Below, one piece after another: positions 1 to 8,692 of a stretch of DNA of 64,000 nucleotides (the stretch's first letter is position 1; each line of letters begins with the position of its first letter). A program made the position numbers and the translations under genes. The notes beneath the pieces are model-generated. The model searched no databases. It was not told the origin of the DNA and worked only from the letters and a program-made list of their open reading frames with translations. This DNA comes from an uncultured Bacteroidales bacterium. Lineage in GTDB: Bacteria > Bacteroidota > Bacteroidia > Bacteroidales > Muribaculaceae. Location: positions 1-64,000 of the forward strand of contig CADAFP010000010.1 in NCBI GenBank assembly GCA_902787185.1. Reading direction: 5' to 3'.

Positions 1-377
1 ATTTGTCTTAAAACTCTACTCACCTCTGTTTCAATATCGGCATTATGAATGCTGATATGTATCTTGTCTGGCTTGTGGAGTTTTAAGGAGTCGATTATTG
101 AGGGCGAGTCCAAAGGAAAGCCATTTGTTGTAAGGGTCAGATATGTCAAGGGATATAATGCCTCGATAATATCAAAAACGCCCTCATATTCCAGCGGTTC
201 GCCGCCACCTAAGGATACTGCCTTCACTCCTCCCTCGATACAAGACTTGGCAAACTCGATGACTTCTGATGGTTTCCACGATGTGGCTCCATCACGACTA
301 CTTGAATTGTAGCAAAAGGGGCACCCTTTACTACAATAGTTTGACAAGTCAATTGATATTTGCTCAATCTTAGCCAT
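1..377 (-). CDS. Radical SAM protein, partial (3' end beyond window)
   Basis: The reverse strand encodes at least 125 residues from an ATG at 377, running off the left edge. The cluster-binding motif C15-x3-C19-x2-C22 (CSKGCPFC) comes right at the N-terminus and is followed by GGGEP at residues 57-61, the SAM-binding motif of radical SAM enzymes. An LTTNGF segment, typical of strand 3 of the TIM barrel, follows. There is no N-terminal peptide-recognition domain ahead of the barrel, so a recognition function would have to be separate. The ATG overlaps the last 8 nt of the upstream 317-aa gene, which implies translational coupling. The substrate is unknown; the missing C-terminal half would show whether a SPASM or other auxiliary cluster is present. 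Confidence 0.9.
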   Translation of the reverse strand, partial: MAKIEQISIDLSNYCSKGCPFCYNSSSRDGATSWKPSEVIEFAKSCIEGGVKAVSLGGGEPLEYEGVFDIIEALYPLTYLTLTTNGFPLDSPSIIDSLKLHKPDKIHISIHNADIETEVSRVLRQ

Positions 378-1323
378 CCTCTTCCTCTTCTAATTCGTAA
401 TTCTTATGATAATCCCATTCTTCTGCTTTTCCGTCAGCAACTAGTTTATCCATTTCGTCACCGTGGATAATTGAATTTGTAGCTTCGTTGTAGAACAGTT
501 TACCACCATCAGAAGATGCTAGTTGCCACCAAATCCTTTTATTATAAACGTATCTTATACTCCAGATGCTATCTACTGGCATTAATTCAGCCAGTTGAAT
601 CCGCTCGCAATCTTTGAAACTAATAGGTACTTTTTTGATTTCTTCTTGTATCTTCTTAGGTAACTGTTCAATTCTTATGGGATGTTTGGGATTTCTTACT
701 CTTATTGCGGGATAACGAGACACGGCATAGTCTTGGTGATAAATAAACAAAGGAAACTTTTTAATGTTTTTTTCAATCCTCTCCTTTTCGTCATCATCAT
801 CCTCTTCAAAGGGAGTCTCGTAATCAGGAGCGTTATACTTTGCCAATACCACTTGATTTTTCTCAAGAAGATCTACAGCTTTTTTATTATCGTAAAAGTA
901 TAAATCCACATAGAATAATCCTAATTCCTTTGATAGACATATCGGAGAGGCATTGCGTTTTTTAATTAATGAAACTGCTCGTTTGAAAACGTCTATTTTG
1001 GACATATCTATTTTGATAATAACGTTCATCCATGAGTAGTTAGCCAAACCGAACTCATCTTGTGTCCAAACATCCTGGAATTCGCAGGGTTCTAACATTT
1101 GAATCACTTGCTCTTCTGATAAGTTTAGTGTTCTGAAGGACCCTTCACTTTCAGCTGAGAAATCATCCCAAAAAACTTCATTGACGCAGTTTTGCTTATA
1201 GTCTCCTGCAGGAACTGGGCCGTTATCATCGATATCAAAAATACCGACATTACCATCTTCATCAACGCAATACCATGCTGTTGACATGGAATGTGTAGCA
1301 GGATATTCTTCAAATTGTTTCAT
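370..1323 (-). CDS. Conserved hypothetical protein, 317 aa, upstream of radical SAM gene
   Basis: I do not recognise the family. The protein has no signal peptide or membrane span. It begins with a region containing TAWYCVDEDGNVGIFD, which looks like a small beta-rich repeat of the kind seen in cytosolic Bacteroidota proteins of unknown function. It has a charged linker near residues 170-190 and an acidic C-terminal tail (LEEEEDG). Base composition is AT-rich compared with most of the window, suggesting recent acquisition. It starts 11 nt after the stop of a 39-aa ORF and overlaps the start of the radical SAM gene, so the three are probably one transcript. It could be a substrate-binding partner of the radical SAM enzyme, but that is inference from position only. 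Confidence 0.8.
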   Translation of the reverse strand: MKQFEEYPATHSMSTAWYCVDEDGNVGIFDIDDNGPVPAGDYKQNCVNEVFWDDFSAESEGSFRTLNLSEEQVIQMLEPCEFQDVWTQDEFGLANYSWMNVIIKIDMSKIDVFKRAVSLIKKRNASPICLSKELGLFYVDLYFYDNKKAVDLLEKNQVVLAKYNAPDYETPFEEDDDDEKERIEKNIKKFPLFIYHQDYAVSRYPAIRVRNPKHPIRIEQLPKKIQEEIKKVPISFKDCERIQLAELMPVDSIWSIRYVYNKRIWWQLASSDGGKLFYNEATNSIIHGDEMDKLVADGKAEEWDYHKNYELEEEEDG

Positions 1324-1334
1324 ATGTTGATTCT

Positions 1335-1454
1335 CTAAATGAAATAGCTCTCAAAGGTAGTCTTGATGGCATCAAAGCAGAGGCGCTGAATCTCTTTATG
1401 CCCGTTCATTCTATCATAGATGGGACCATTCCCACCTTGACCAACCGTTTTCAT
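1335..1454 (-). CDS. Small ORF, 39 aa, first gene of the radical SAM operon
   Basis: ATG at 1454 opens a 39-codon frame on the reverse strand ending TAG at 1335-1337. The predicted peptide starts MKTVGQGGNGPIYDRMNG and ends in an aromatic-rich FESYFI, with one Cys. A consensus -7 box, TATCTTTG (reverse complement of 1463-1470), lies only 8 nt before the ATG, so the message would be nearly leaderless. The stop is 11 nt before the next gene. A short Gly-rich peptide transcribed with a radical SAM enzyme fits a peptide precursor, but it could also be a small regulatory protein or the remnant of a larger gene. No leader/core boundary is obvious. Confidence 0.5.
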   Translation of the reverse strand: MKTVGQGGNGPIYDRMNGHKEIQRLCFDAIKTTFESYFI

Positions 1455-1462
1455 TACTGATG

Positions 1463-1470
1463 CAAAGATA
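1463..1470 (-). promoter_or_regulatory. Bacteroidota -7 box for the radical SAM operon
   Basis: TATCTTTG on the reverse strand matches TAnnTTTG and sits 8 nt before the small-ORF ATG. No clear -33 TTTG was seen. Confidence 0.5.
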
Positions 1471-1610
1471 TAAATAGTTATCTCTAATTATGGTTTAAGT
1501 GAGTAATAATTTGCGTAGAAATCTCTGTTGGCTGAATGGGTATTTGATTCATGGAGACGCAAGATTTTGCGTCTCTACAAAGTTACAATTAATCAAGAAT
1601 GAAGCCAAAA

Positions 1611-1630
1611 GGGGGAGCGCACGCTCCCCC
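1611..1630. repeat. Palindrome GGGGGAGCGCACGCTCCCCC, copy 1
   Basis: Near-perfect 20-bp palindrome at the left boundary of serpin module 1. Two further copies lie at 3684-3703 and 5321-5340, so one marks each module boundary. The rest of 1455-1834 holds no gene; it carries the serpin promoter region, which is repeated before serpin 2. Confidence 0.85.
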
Positions 1631-1779
1631 GAAAAACACACCTTTTTCGGTGCTTATTCAAGTGAATTACCCATTAATGACCTTTTTGTTGTGTAAATAC
1701 CTGTAAATCAACTAATTTGATTTCAAGAAATGAACTTTGAATGTTGGCCTTTTATAGTAGTTATTTCAATAATCGGTTG

Positions 1780-1787
1780 TAACTTTG
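1780..1787 (+). promoter_or_regulatory. -7 box of serpin module 1
   Basis: TAACTTTG lies 48 nt before the ATG at 1835. The flanking sequence (about 1735-1840) is nearly identical to that before serpin 2, where the same box is at 3851-3858. Confidence 0.6.
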
Positions 1788-1834
1788 CAGGCGAGAGTTA
1801 ACCCGTTTTTATCAACCTGAAAAGAATGACTGAT

Positions 1835-3432
1835 ATGAAACGATTTTGGAAATTTGGAGTAATGCTTGCCATGGTGCTGATGAGTGGCTTATTAACGTTC
1901 GGCCAGGTCAGCGCACCGACTTCACTTCAAGGCAAGATGACGAGCAGAAAAAGGGTAGCACCATCGTGTCGCCCATCAGCGTGAGTTATGTGCTGGGGAT
2001 GCTCCACGAGGGAGCCGACAGCGAGACTCGCCGGCAGATTAATAACGTACTTGGACTGGGTGGTTCGGTGCGGGAAATCAACGAATATTTCAAAAAGATG
2101 ATGCATGAAGCCCAATCAGTTGACCCAAGCGTGACATTAAAAAACGCAAACTGCATCTACTTCAAATTGGGAAAGAGCATCAACCCGCAGTTCAAAGCTG
2201 ATATGCAAAACTATTATGACGCCTATGTTGAAGCGATTAACTTCAACTCAGGCAACATTGTGAACAAAATCAACAATTGGAGCAAGACCCACACCGACGG
2301 CATGGTACCTGAACTCTTGAAAAAAGAAGAACTCAACTCCCTCGCCGTTATGTACCTGTTGAACGCCGTCTATTTCAAGGCTTCGTGGACCGACAAATTT
2401 GACCCGAGGAGCACTCGCGACCTGGACTTTATAACGCTTGATGGCAAAACCGTCAAGCGACCGATGATGAATCTCGAGACAAAGGCGGTCTACGGCAAGA
2501 ACAACCTGTGCAAAATGCTGTGCCTGCCCTATGGCAACAAAGCCTACAGCATGGTTGTGCTGCTCCCCAACGAGGGTAAGACGACCGGCGATATCATCCG
2601 GAACCTCTCGGCAAAAAAACTGAAGGAGTGGCAATTACAAATGAGGACTAGAGACGTCGATATCCTGATGCCCAGCTTCACTACCGAAAGCGAGATACAT
2701 CTTGAGGCTATACTCTCAGCAATGGGCATGCCGCGTGCATTCAGTGATGATTCAGCTGAGTTCCCCAATATGATACAAAGGCTTAAGGAGGGGCTGTATG
2801 TGTCGATGATGAAGCAGAAGGCCAAAATCGAGGTCAACGAAGAGGGCACCGAGGCCTCTGCCGAAACGGTAGTTGAAATAGTAGAATTGTCATTACCACG
2901 TTATGAGTATTTCTACGCCACGCGTCCCTTTGTGTATTACATCATGGAAAAGAGCACTGGCGCCATCTTCTTTATGGGCACCTATTGTTTCGACGATACT
3001 GGAGAACCGGTGACCTTAAAAAAACCACTTGAAGAGCCTGAAATGGTATTTGGTGAATATGATGTTATAGTTGAAAAGCCTAAGCGAAATGAAGATGAAA
3101 TCTTCAAGGCAGTTGAGCAGATGCCTCAATTTCCTGGTGGTGAGGCCGCTCTGATGGAGTATATCGACAGTCACATCCAGTGGCCGCCCACGGCTGCCTG
3201 CGCCCAGGGTTGCGTCATTGTGCAGTTTGTTGTTGACAAGACCGGTAAGATTGGTGAAGTAAAGGTTGTCCGCTCAGTGGACAAGGATCTTGACAAGGAG
3301 GCTGTTCGCCTAATCAAGACATTACCCAAGTTCATTCCAGGTCGCCAGAATGGTCAAGCTGTTGCCGTGTGGTATACCTTACCCGTCACGTTCAAATTAC
3401 CTCGAGAAGGCAATGAAGGGTCTAACAATTAA
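1835..3432 (+). pseudogene. Serpin-TonB_C fusion with N-terminal frameshift
   Basis: The ATG at 1835 opens a clear signal peptide (MKRFWKFGVMLAMVLMSG) in one frame, which stops at 1982-1984. The serpin core lies in another frame, open from about 1920 to 3432. The core starts at the strand-6B motif STIVSPISVSYVLGML and ends FMGTYC; helix A, normally just before it, is missing. The reactive-centre hinge EEGTEASAET has the small-residue pattern of inhibitory (I4) serpins, with P1 probably Leu in VELSLPR. After the serpin comes a roughly 100-residue TonB C-terminal domain (QMPQFPGGEAAL ... LPVTFKL), an unusual fusion. Either the gene is decaying, an indel is a sequencing error, or frameshifting joins the two parts. 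Known gut and oral bacterial serpins (such as miropin) inhibit host or competitor proteases. Confidence 0.75.
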
Positions 3433-3518
3433 ACCGATAGTAAACACATCAAAGAAATCGTTTTGACATAACGCATTTCAATAGGTTCAGTTTCATTTCA
3501 AGGCCTAAACAAACGCAT

Positions 3519-3571
3519 AAAACCCGCTGAATTCCAGCGGGTTTTATGTTACTGTGCGCCTGATAGGACTC
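3519..3571. repeat. Terminator plus tRNA-Leu 3'-end fragment, copy A
   Basis: A hairpin (AAAACCCGCTG / CAGCGGGTTTT, 3519-3545) is followed at 3552-3571 by CTGTGCGCCTGATAGGACTC. That 20-mer is identical, in the same orientation, to the end of the intact tRNA-Leu gene at 8690-8709. The remaining tRNA sequence is absent. The hairpin would terminate serpin 1. Similarity to copies B and C also extends about 45 bp upstream of the hairpin. Confidence 0.85.
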
Positions 3572-3683
3572 AGGTTCGCGCCTCCCAAAACCTTTAAAAA
3601 CCTCCCAACGCCTGATTGACAGCGTTTTCCTTGAAGCCGATGAGGCGTTAAAAGGTGCGGAAAGGCGCCCGACGACGCAAAAA

Positions 3684-3703
3684 GGGGGAGCGTACGCTCC
3701 CCC
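3684..3703. repeat. Palindrome GGGGGAGCGTACGCTCCCCC, copy 2
   Basis: Perfect 20-bp palindrome between serpin modules 1 and 2. The gap 3433-3905 contains no gene; it holds terminator copy A, this palindrome and the duplicated serpin promoter (TAACTTTG at 3851-3858). Confidence 0.85.
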
Positions 3704-3905
3704 AAATTTACACCTTTTCAGTGCCTATTGGAGTGAATTACCGACGAATGACCTTTTTATTCTGTAATAACCTGTAAATCAATCAGTTTGTCATCATGAA
3801 ATGACCTTTGAATGTTGGCCTTTTTTAGTAGTTATTTCAATAGTCGGTTGTAACTTTGCAAGCGAGAGTTAACCCGTTTTTATCAACCTAAAAAATTTGA
3901 CTGAT

Positions 3906-5059
3906 ATGAAACGAAATTGGATATTTAGCACATTGGCTGCAGTAGTGCTGCTCACCACACTCGTTGTCTTTATTACAGATGACAACTTCCTCTCGGCCAA
4001 AGAGCAGCCCGTGAACGAAGACATCACCTCAACTCAACCCGAGGTGAGTGACATTAACTGCTGGGCATGCTCAACGAGGGAGCCGACGGCGAGACGCGCC
4101 AGCAGATTACTGACGTGCTTGGGCTTGACGCTTCGGTTGAGGAGATCAACGAGTACTTCAAGAAGATGGCTGATGAAGTCTCCAAAGTCGACAAAACGGT
4201 GACGATAAAAACCGCCAACTACATCGGTGTCAAATCAGGCATTAGTCTCATCCCGCAGTACAAGGCCGACATGCAGCAATACTATGATGCCCAAATCGAT
4301 TCATTGAGCATCGACAAAATCAACAACTGGTGCGATACACACACCGACGGCATGATACCACGAATCATAGAGGAACTTGACCCTAATACCGTTATGTGCC
4401 TGTTGAATGCCATCTGTTTCAAGGCCTCGTGGATCCATAATTTTGACCCTGAGAAAACCCGTAATATAAACTTCACAAAAAGGAATGGAAAAACCGTCAA
4501 GCGCAAGATGATGCACCGCCAGTTAAATGCCGCATACGGCAAGAACAATCTGTGCAAGATGTTGCGCCTGCCTTACGGCTGTAATAGCTATTCCATGTAT
4601 GTGCTGCTTCCCAACAAGGGTAAGACTGTCGATGACATCATCCGGAACCTCTCGGCAGAAAAACTGGAGCAACAGCGTAAGCGCGATATGTCTTTTCATG
4701 AAGTCGATATCCTTTTGCCGCGTTTCACTACTGAAAGCGAGATTGGACTTGAGGATGTACTCTCGGCAATGGGTATGCCACTGGCATTCGGACGTACTGC
4801 TGAGTTCCCCAATATGGCTCAGGGGCACAAAGGCGACCTTTATGTGTCGATGATGATGCAGAAAGCTAAAATCGAAGTTGAAGAAGAGGGAACCAAGGCC
4901 GCTGCTGTAACAATTGCTTCGATGGTTACAAAATCAGCTGTATTAATCGAGGAAGAACCAAAAATTGTGGAGTTCCACGCCAAGCGCCCCTTCGTATATT
5001 ACATCATTGAGAACAACACAGGCACGATTATCTTCATGGGAACCTATTGCGGTGACTAA
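3906..5059 (+). pseudogene. Serpin 2, N-terminally disrupted
   Basis: ATG at 3906 gives an export signal (MKRNWIFSTLAAVVLLTTL) and a linker, but this frame does not enter the serpin fold. The core frame is open only after a TAA at 4055-4057 and continues from LLGMLNEGAD to the stop at 5059. Helix A and most of strand 6B are lost. The core is otherwise full and similar to serpin 1, including the hinge EEGTKAAAVT and the C-terminal FVYYIIENNTG and IFMGTYC. The reactive loop after the hinge is longer and different, with a Lys near the expected P1, so the ancestral target would have differed. It lacks the TonB_C domain of copy 1. Upstream and downstream flanks match module 1, showing a tandem duplication. 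Confidence 0.75.
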
Positions 5060-5154
5060 CTCACCCCATCACATATCAAAAGGACGGCTCCACCTTGATA
5101 CATGTGACTGACTACAATATTTTCAGTTTCATTTCAGGGCCAATATTAACGCAC

Positions 5155-5208
5155 AAAACCCGCTGGAATTCAGCGGGTTTTTGTTTTTCTGTGCGCCTGA
5201 TAGGACTC
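5155..5208. repeat. Terminator plus tRNA-Leu 3'-end fragment, copy B
   Basis: Hairpin AAAACCCGCTG / CAGCGGGTTTTT (5155-5182) is followed by CTGTGCGCCTGATAGGACTC at 5189-5208, as in copy A. Similarity to copy A continues another 110 bp to the palindrome at 5321. The gap 5060-5492 holds only these repeats and the promoter of the next gene. Confidence 0.85.
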
Positions 5209-5320
5209 AAGTTCGCGCCTCCCAAAACCCTTAAAAACCTCTCGACGCCTGATTGACAGTCCTTTCCAGCAAGCCGATGAGGCGTTTAAGGGCGCAGAAA
5301 GGCGTTGAACGACACAAAAC

Positions 5321-5340
5321 GGGGGAGCGCACGCTCCCCC
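5321..5340. repeat. Palindrome GGGGGAGCGCACGCTCCCCC, copy 3
   Basis: Identical to copy 1. It marks the right end of the duplicated serpin tract; sequence after it is unique and AT-rich. Confidence 0.85.
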
Positions 5341-5414
5341 TGAAATGCAACAATAGACTATCATCATAATATCAATTCACGACACATTTGGACAACAATG
5401 AGCAAAACTTTTCG

Positions 5415-5422
5415 TATCTTTG
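5415..5422 (+). promoter_or_regulatory. -7 box before the AlbA_2 ATPase gene
   Basis: TATCTTTG, 71 nt before the ATG at 5493, matches TAnnTTTG. Confidence 0.45.
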
Positions 5423-5492
5423 CAGTGCTTACTAAAATAGTATACGTTAATGTGATATTTTACGATTTTTCTATGGTAAAAACTGTCGTAAC

Positions 5493-7124
5493 ATGGATAT
5501 AGAGAATCAGAAAATAGATTATAAAAGTATCCGCAAAATTCGCACGGGTGATAAGGGCTTTAAAGATTTAGCAATATCATGTGTAGCCTTTGCTAATGCA
5601 TTAGGGGGAACGTTGTATATTGGCATAGAAGATGATACACTAACTCCTCCTGATGGACAAATCATTGGCGAGAATGAAATCAATGACGCTGTATCGCGCT
5701 TGAACAGTCTATGTTTCAATGTGAGTTTGTCTTCCTCGGGATTAATAAAACACGAAAATGGCGGGGACTACTTCAAGATTGATGTTGCTCCGTCAACAAA
5801 GTCCATAGCTACTACATCTGATGGTAAGATATATCGTAGAATTGCAGACAAATGTGAGCCAGTTCGCAATGAGGATTTACAACGATTGTCTATTGAAAAA
5901 GGTGCCTACCAATGGGAATTATTGTCAACGCGTTATTTACTTTCGGATTTACCCGTTGAGAATATTAAACGTTTTGCTAATGACATAAGACAATCTGACC
6001 GAGTCAAGGAGCATGTCAAACAGATGTCCGATCCTGAGATTCTAGAGCATTACAATCTTGTGGATAACGAAAAGGTCACCAATTTGGGTGTCCTATGGTT
6101 AGGTAATGCCAAACAACGCAGCCGCATTTCCTTCCCTATCACAGTACAATACATTGTTTATAACCACTTGGAGCAGAAAGTGAGAAAGGTGGAATGGCAT
6201 GACAATACACTTAATCCCAAAGATCTATTATTGGCAATCGAAGATGAGGCTACAGAATTGTGTTACTCTCATGAATTCCCCGATGGCTTGTTCCGCAAGC
6301 AGATCCGTCACTATAATCCCAAGGTTTTGCGCGAATTGCTGCTCAACGCATTCGCCCACAAGAGTTTCACCATCTCTAATGATATCATGATATGCGTCTA
6401 TCCCGATCGTTTAGAGATTTCCAATCCTGGAGGCCTACCTTTGGGTGTTACCAAAGATAATATCCTTCACCAACGGCATCGCCGCAACCCATACCTTATC
6501 ACAATCATGAGTGATCTCAAACTGATGGAGGGAGAAGGGTCTGGTTATGATTTGATTTATGAGCTTAATGGCATGGAAGGTAAGAAACCACCATTCATCG
6601 AGTCTTCGTTTAATGAAACAAGAGTAACGCTGTATTCTGAAATCCAGAATGTTGAAGTTTTACCTTTGTTAGATTTTACTTTGAACAATTATAGATTATC
6701 TCAGAAAGGCTATATGGCCTTTGGTGCTATTGCCGTATCATCTAAGCTACAAGCAACTAAATTAAGTGCCTATCTCCAACTATCTGACGCTGAACGATTA
6801 AGGAGTTATGTTGATCCCTTATTACGTGATGGACTCATCACCAAGCGTGGAACCAAAAAAGGAACCACCTATTATGTTAACCCTAAGTTGATAGCCAATT
6901 CTAAGGCTAATATAAAGACTTCGCTTAAGACCATTGAACCGTACGCTTTAAAGGCATTGATATTGGAGGATTTGAAGTACCATCCGAAAAGCCTAATCTC
7001 TGATATGACAAATCGCCTCCCCGATGTTGAACGGGATGAACTACGCAAAATGGTTTATAGTATGGTTGGGCATGAAATCAAAGCTGAAGGCAGTAAAACA
7101 TATAGAAGATATAGCTTGAATTAA
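5493..7124 (+). CDS. AlbA_2 (Schlafen-type) ATP-binding regulator, 543 aa
   Basis: The N-terminal 130 residues match the AlbA_2 (Schlafen AlbA_2) domain, with FANALGGTLYIGIEDD as its typical core. Residues about 285-370 carry a GHKL-like ATPase segment: an N-box (ELLLNAFAHK) followed by EISNPGG. The C-terminal 170 residues look like winged-helix DNA-binding repeats. Proteins of this build are usually annotated as ATP-dependent transcriptional regulators or DNA-binding proteins and are common in accessory regions; their exact role is unsettled. Codon use is AT-rich compared with the core genome. It lies with the DUF2971 gene inside a segment bounded by two tRNA-Leu 3'-end repeats, so it is probably horizontally acquired. 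Confidence 0.85.
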   Translation: MDIENQKIDYKSIRKIRTGDKGFKDLAISCVAFANALGGTLYIGIEDDTLTPPDGQIIGENEINDAVSRLNSLCFNVSLSSSGLIKHENGGDYFKIDVAPSTKSIATTSDGKIYRRIADKCEPVRNEDLQRLSIEKGAYQWELLSTRYLLSDLPVENIKRFANDIRQSDRVKEHVKQMSDPEILEHYNLVDNEKVTNLGVLWLGNAKQRSRISFPITVQYIVYNHLEQKVRKVEWHDNTLNPKDLLLAIEDEATELCYSHEFPDGLFRKQIRHYNPKVLRELLLNAFAHKSFTISNDIMICVYPDRLEISNPGGLPLGVTKDNILHQRHRRNPYLITIMSDLKLMEGEGSGYDLIYELNGMEGKKPPFIESSFNETRVTLYSEIQNVEVLPLLDFTLNNYRLSQKGYMAFGAIAVSSKLQATKLSAYLQLSDAERLRSYVDPLLRDGLITKRGTKKGTTYYVNPKLIANSKANIKTSLKTIEPYALKALILEDLKYHPKSLISDMTNRLPDVERDELRKMVYSMVGHEIKAEGSKTYRRYSLN

Positions 7125-7465
7125 GTGGCATAAAAAAAAAGAAAATAAAATAAAATCAAAAAAAGAAAAATATAGGTACCTGATAATCAATAAGTTTGTC
7201 TTTGTTGTTTTATTTTTAACAAAAAAAGAAATATTATAATCACAAATCAATTGATACGGAACCTCTTGATAAAAAGTGTGATTGATTTTGAGTCTTTTAT
7301 AGAATCATCGAAGTAATGACTAATTCAGTTATATAGAGGACAGTAATGATATTTTTTAGTTGGTTTCTCAATCAGTCATGAATCTTATCGTGTGTAATAC
7401 GACTTTTGGATTTTTTTTGAAGACTATCAACAGTTTTGTTTTTCAAATAATCACTTAAAAATAAT
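7125..7465. other. AT-rich intergenic gap
   Basis: About 340 bp, very A/T-rich, with no credible ORF, tRNA or strong hairpin. It must hold the promoter of the DUF2971 gene, but I see no clear TAnnTTTG box close to the start. Confidence 0.4.
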
Positions 7466-8554
7466 ATGAGCAAAAAAAGGAAATCATATTCAAGAATACA
7501 ATTCAAGAAAGAGTTTGCGAAATTAATTGATTCAATGTCAATTCCCAGCAATTTGTCCGATAAGGAAACAATAGAAGGCTACTCGGAATTATTTTCATTC
7601 GTTGAACCACATATACCCAATAAGTTATTTCGTTTTCGAAAATGTGATATTAATAGTATGATCTCATTTGAACAGAACACGATTCCAGTTTGCGCAGCAA
7701 ATAAATTCCCAGATAAATACGATTCGACGGTCTACTATGACCACAAAACAGTTGCGAAAAGATTTAGAGATGCATATAATCAGCTTATGCCTCAATTATT
7801 ATTAATGCTAAAAAGCAATCCTTCTGCACTGCCATCAAACGAAATGACCTCGAAACTGTTAGAACTTATCCATAGTTCAAAAACTAATGAGGTTATTCTA
7901 GAGGTGTTCTGGAAAGAATACGAAAAATTACAATCTGAATTGAAAAATCAGATATATATGCAAGAACAGTGGCCACGGACTAACAAGGCAACAAAAATAG
8001 CTTGCTTTACGGAGACGGTCAAATCAAAATTCATGTGGGACAACTATGCTGATGGATACAAAGGATTTGCATTGGAATATGATTTTAGAGGCTGGCGTTC
8101 TTTATCTATTAACAACCATGCAGTCATGCTTTTTCCTATCATATATTCTTCTCACAAAATTGATGCAACAGAAATGATAGATAGGCTGGTCGGTCAAAAT
8201 AGTATAGTGTTCAACAATGCGCCAGAAGACATTAAAAAACAGTATGAAACGATGGTTCCAATTGATCGTTTGTATTTCCTAAAAGTTTATCTTTATAAGG
8301 ACAAAGCGGAATACTCCCATGAAAGGGAATGGCGCTTATTGGATATTGCAAATTCAAACGCTCCAGAAGCAAATGATGATTTTTTTGAGATTAATGATGC
8401 AAATAGCCTAAAAGCCATATATTATGGTCCAGAAATAGAATCACGATTTAAGGCGCATTTACGAGGTATTGCTAGGCAAAAAAGAATAAAAGAATATGAT
8501 GTAGTCCTTGATACGAATAGCCGGAAATACGATTTATCAGTTCTTCCGATATAA
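7466..8554 (+). CDS. DUF2971 family protein, 362 aa
   Basis: The sequence follows the DUF2971 pattern: an N-terminal FRFRKCD plus a region with NKFPDKYDS, then ACFTETVKSKFMWDNYADGYKGFALEYDF split across the middle, and YSHEREWRLLD near the C-terminus. The conserved W-x2-YADG-x-KG block and the E-REW motif are both present. No signal peptide or TM segment. The molecular function of DUF2971 is not established. The gene is AT-rich and paired with the AlbA_2 gene in an islet flanked by tRNA-Leu 3'-end repeats. The N-terminal 25 residues are Lys/Arg/Ser-rich and may be disordered. Confidence 0.8.
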   Translation: MSKKRKSYSRIQFKKEFAKLIDSMSIPSNLSDKETIEGYSELFSFVEPHIPNKLFRFRKCDINSMISFEQNTIPVCAANKFPDKYDSTVYYDHKTVAKRFRDAYNQLMPQLLLMLKSNPSALPSNEMTSKLLELIHSSKTNEVILEVFWKEYEKLQSELKNQIYMQEQWPRTNKATKIACFTETVKSKFMWDNYADGYKGFALEYDFRGWRSLSINNHAVMLFPIIYSSHKIDATEMIDRLVGQNSIVFNNAPEDIKKQYETMVPIDRLYFLKVYLYKDKAEYSHEREWRLLDIANSNAPEANDDFFEINDANSLKAIYYGPEIESRFKAHLRGIARQKRIKEYDVVLDTNSRKYDLSVLPI

Positions 8555-8656
8555 AGAGAGAATAAAGATTGCTTTGTATATCAAAGGGACGGGTAATGAT
8601 GCAAAAAACTGACCACAATGGGTTCAGTTAGTTTTCATGGCCTCAACAATAACATA

Positions 8657-8681
8657 AAACCCGCTGGGATTCAGCGGGTTT
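8657..8681. terminator. Bidirectional terminator between DUF2971 gene and tRNA-Leu (copy C)
   Basis: AAACCCGCTG / CAGCGGGTTT hairpin with T and A tracts on either side; it can end transcripts from both strands. It is the same hairpin as in copies A and B. Confidence 0.75.
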
Positions 8682-8692
8682 CGTGTGTTCTG

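Noticed and set aside
1499..1696. 65-codon plus-strand ORF before serpin 1
   Set aside because: It crosses the palindrome and repeat sequences, has no promoter or family resemblance, and its counterpart before serpin 2 is not kept open.
1950..1962. Programmed -1 frameshift at CAGAAAAAGG in serpin 1
   Set aside because: The slip would change the A-site codon AGG to AAG with a mismatch, no stimulatory stem was seen, and serpin 2 is broken without such a site.
3552..3640. Second and third tRNA-Leu genes (also at 5189)
   Set aside because: Only the T-loop to acceptor end matches; anticodon and D arms are missing, so these are fragments.
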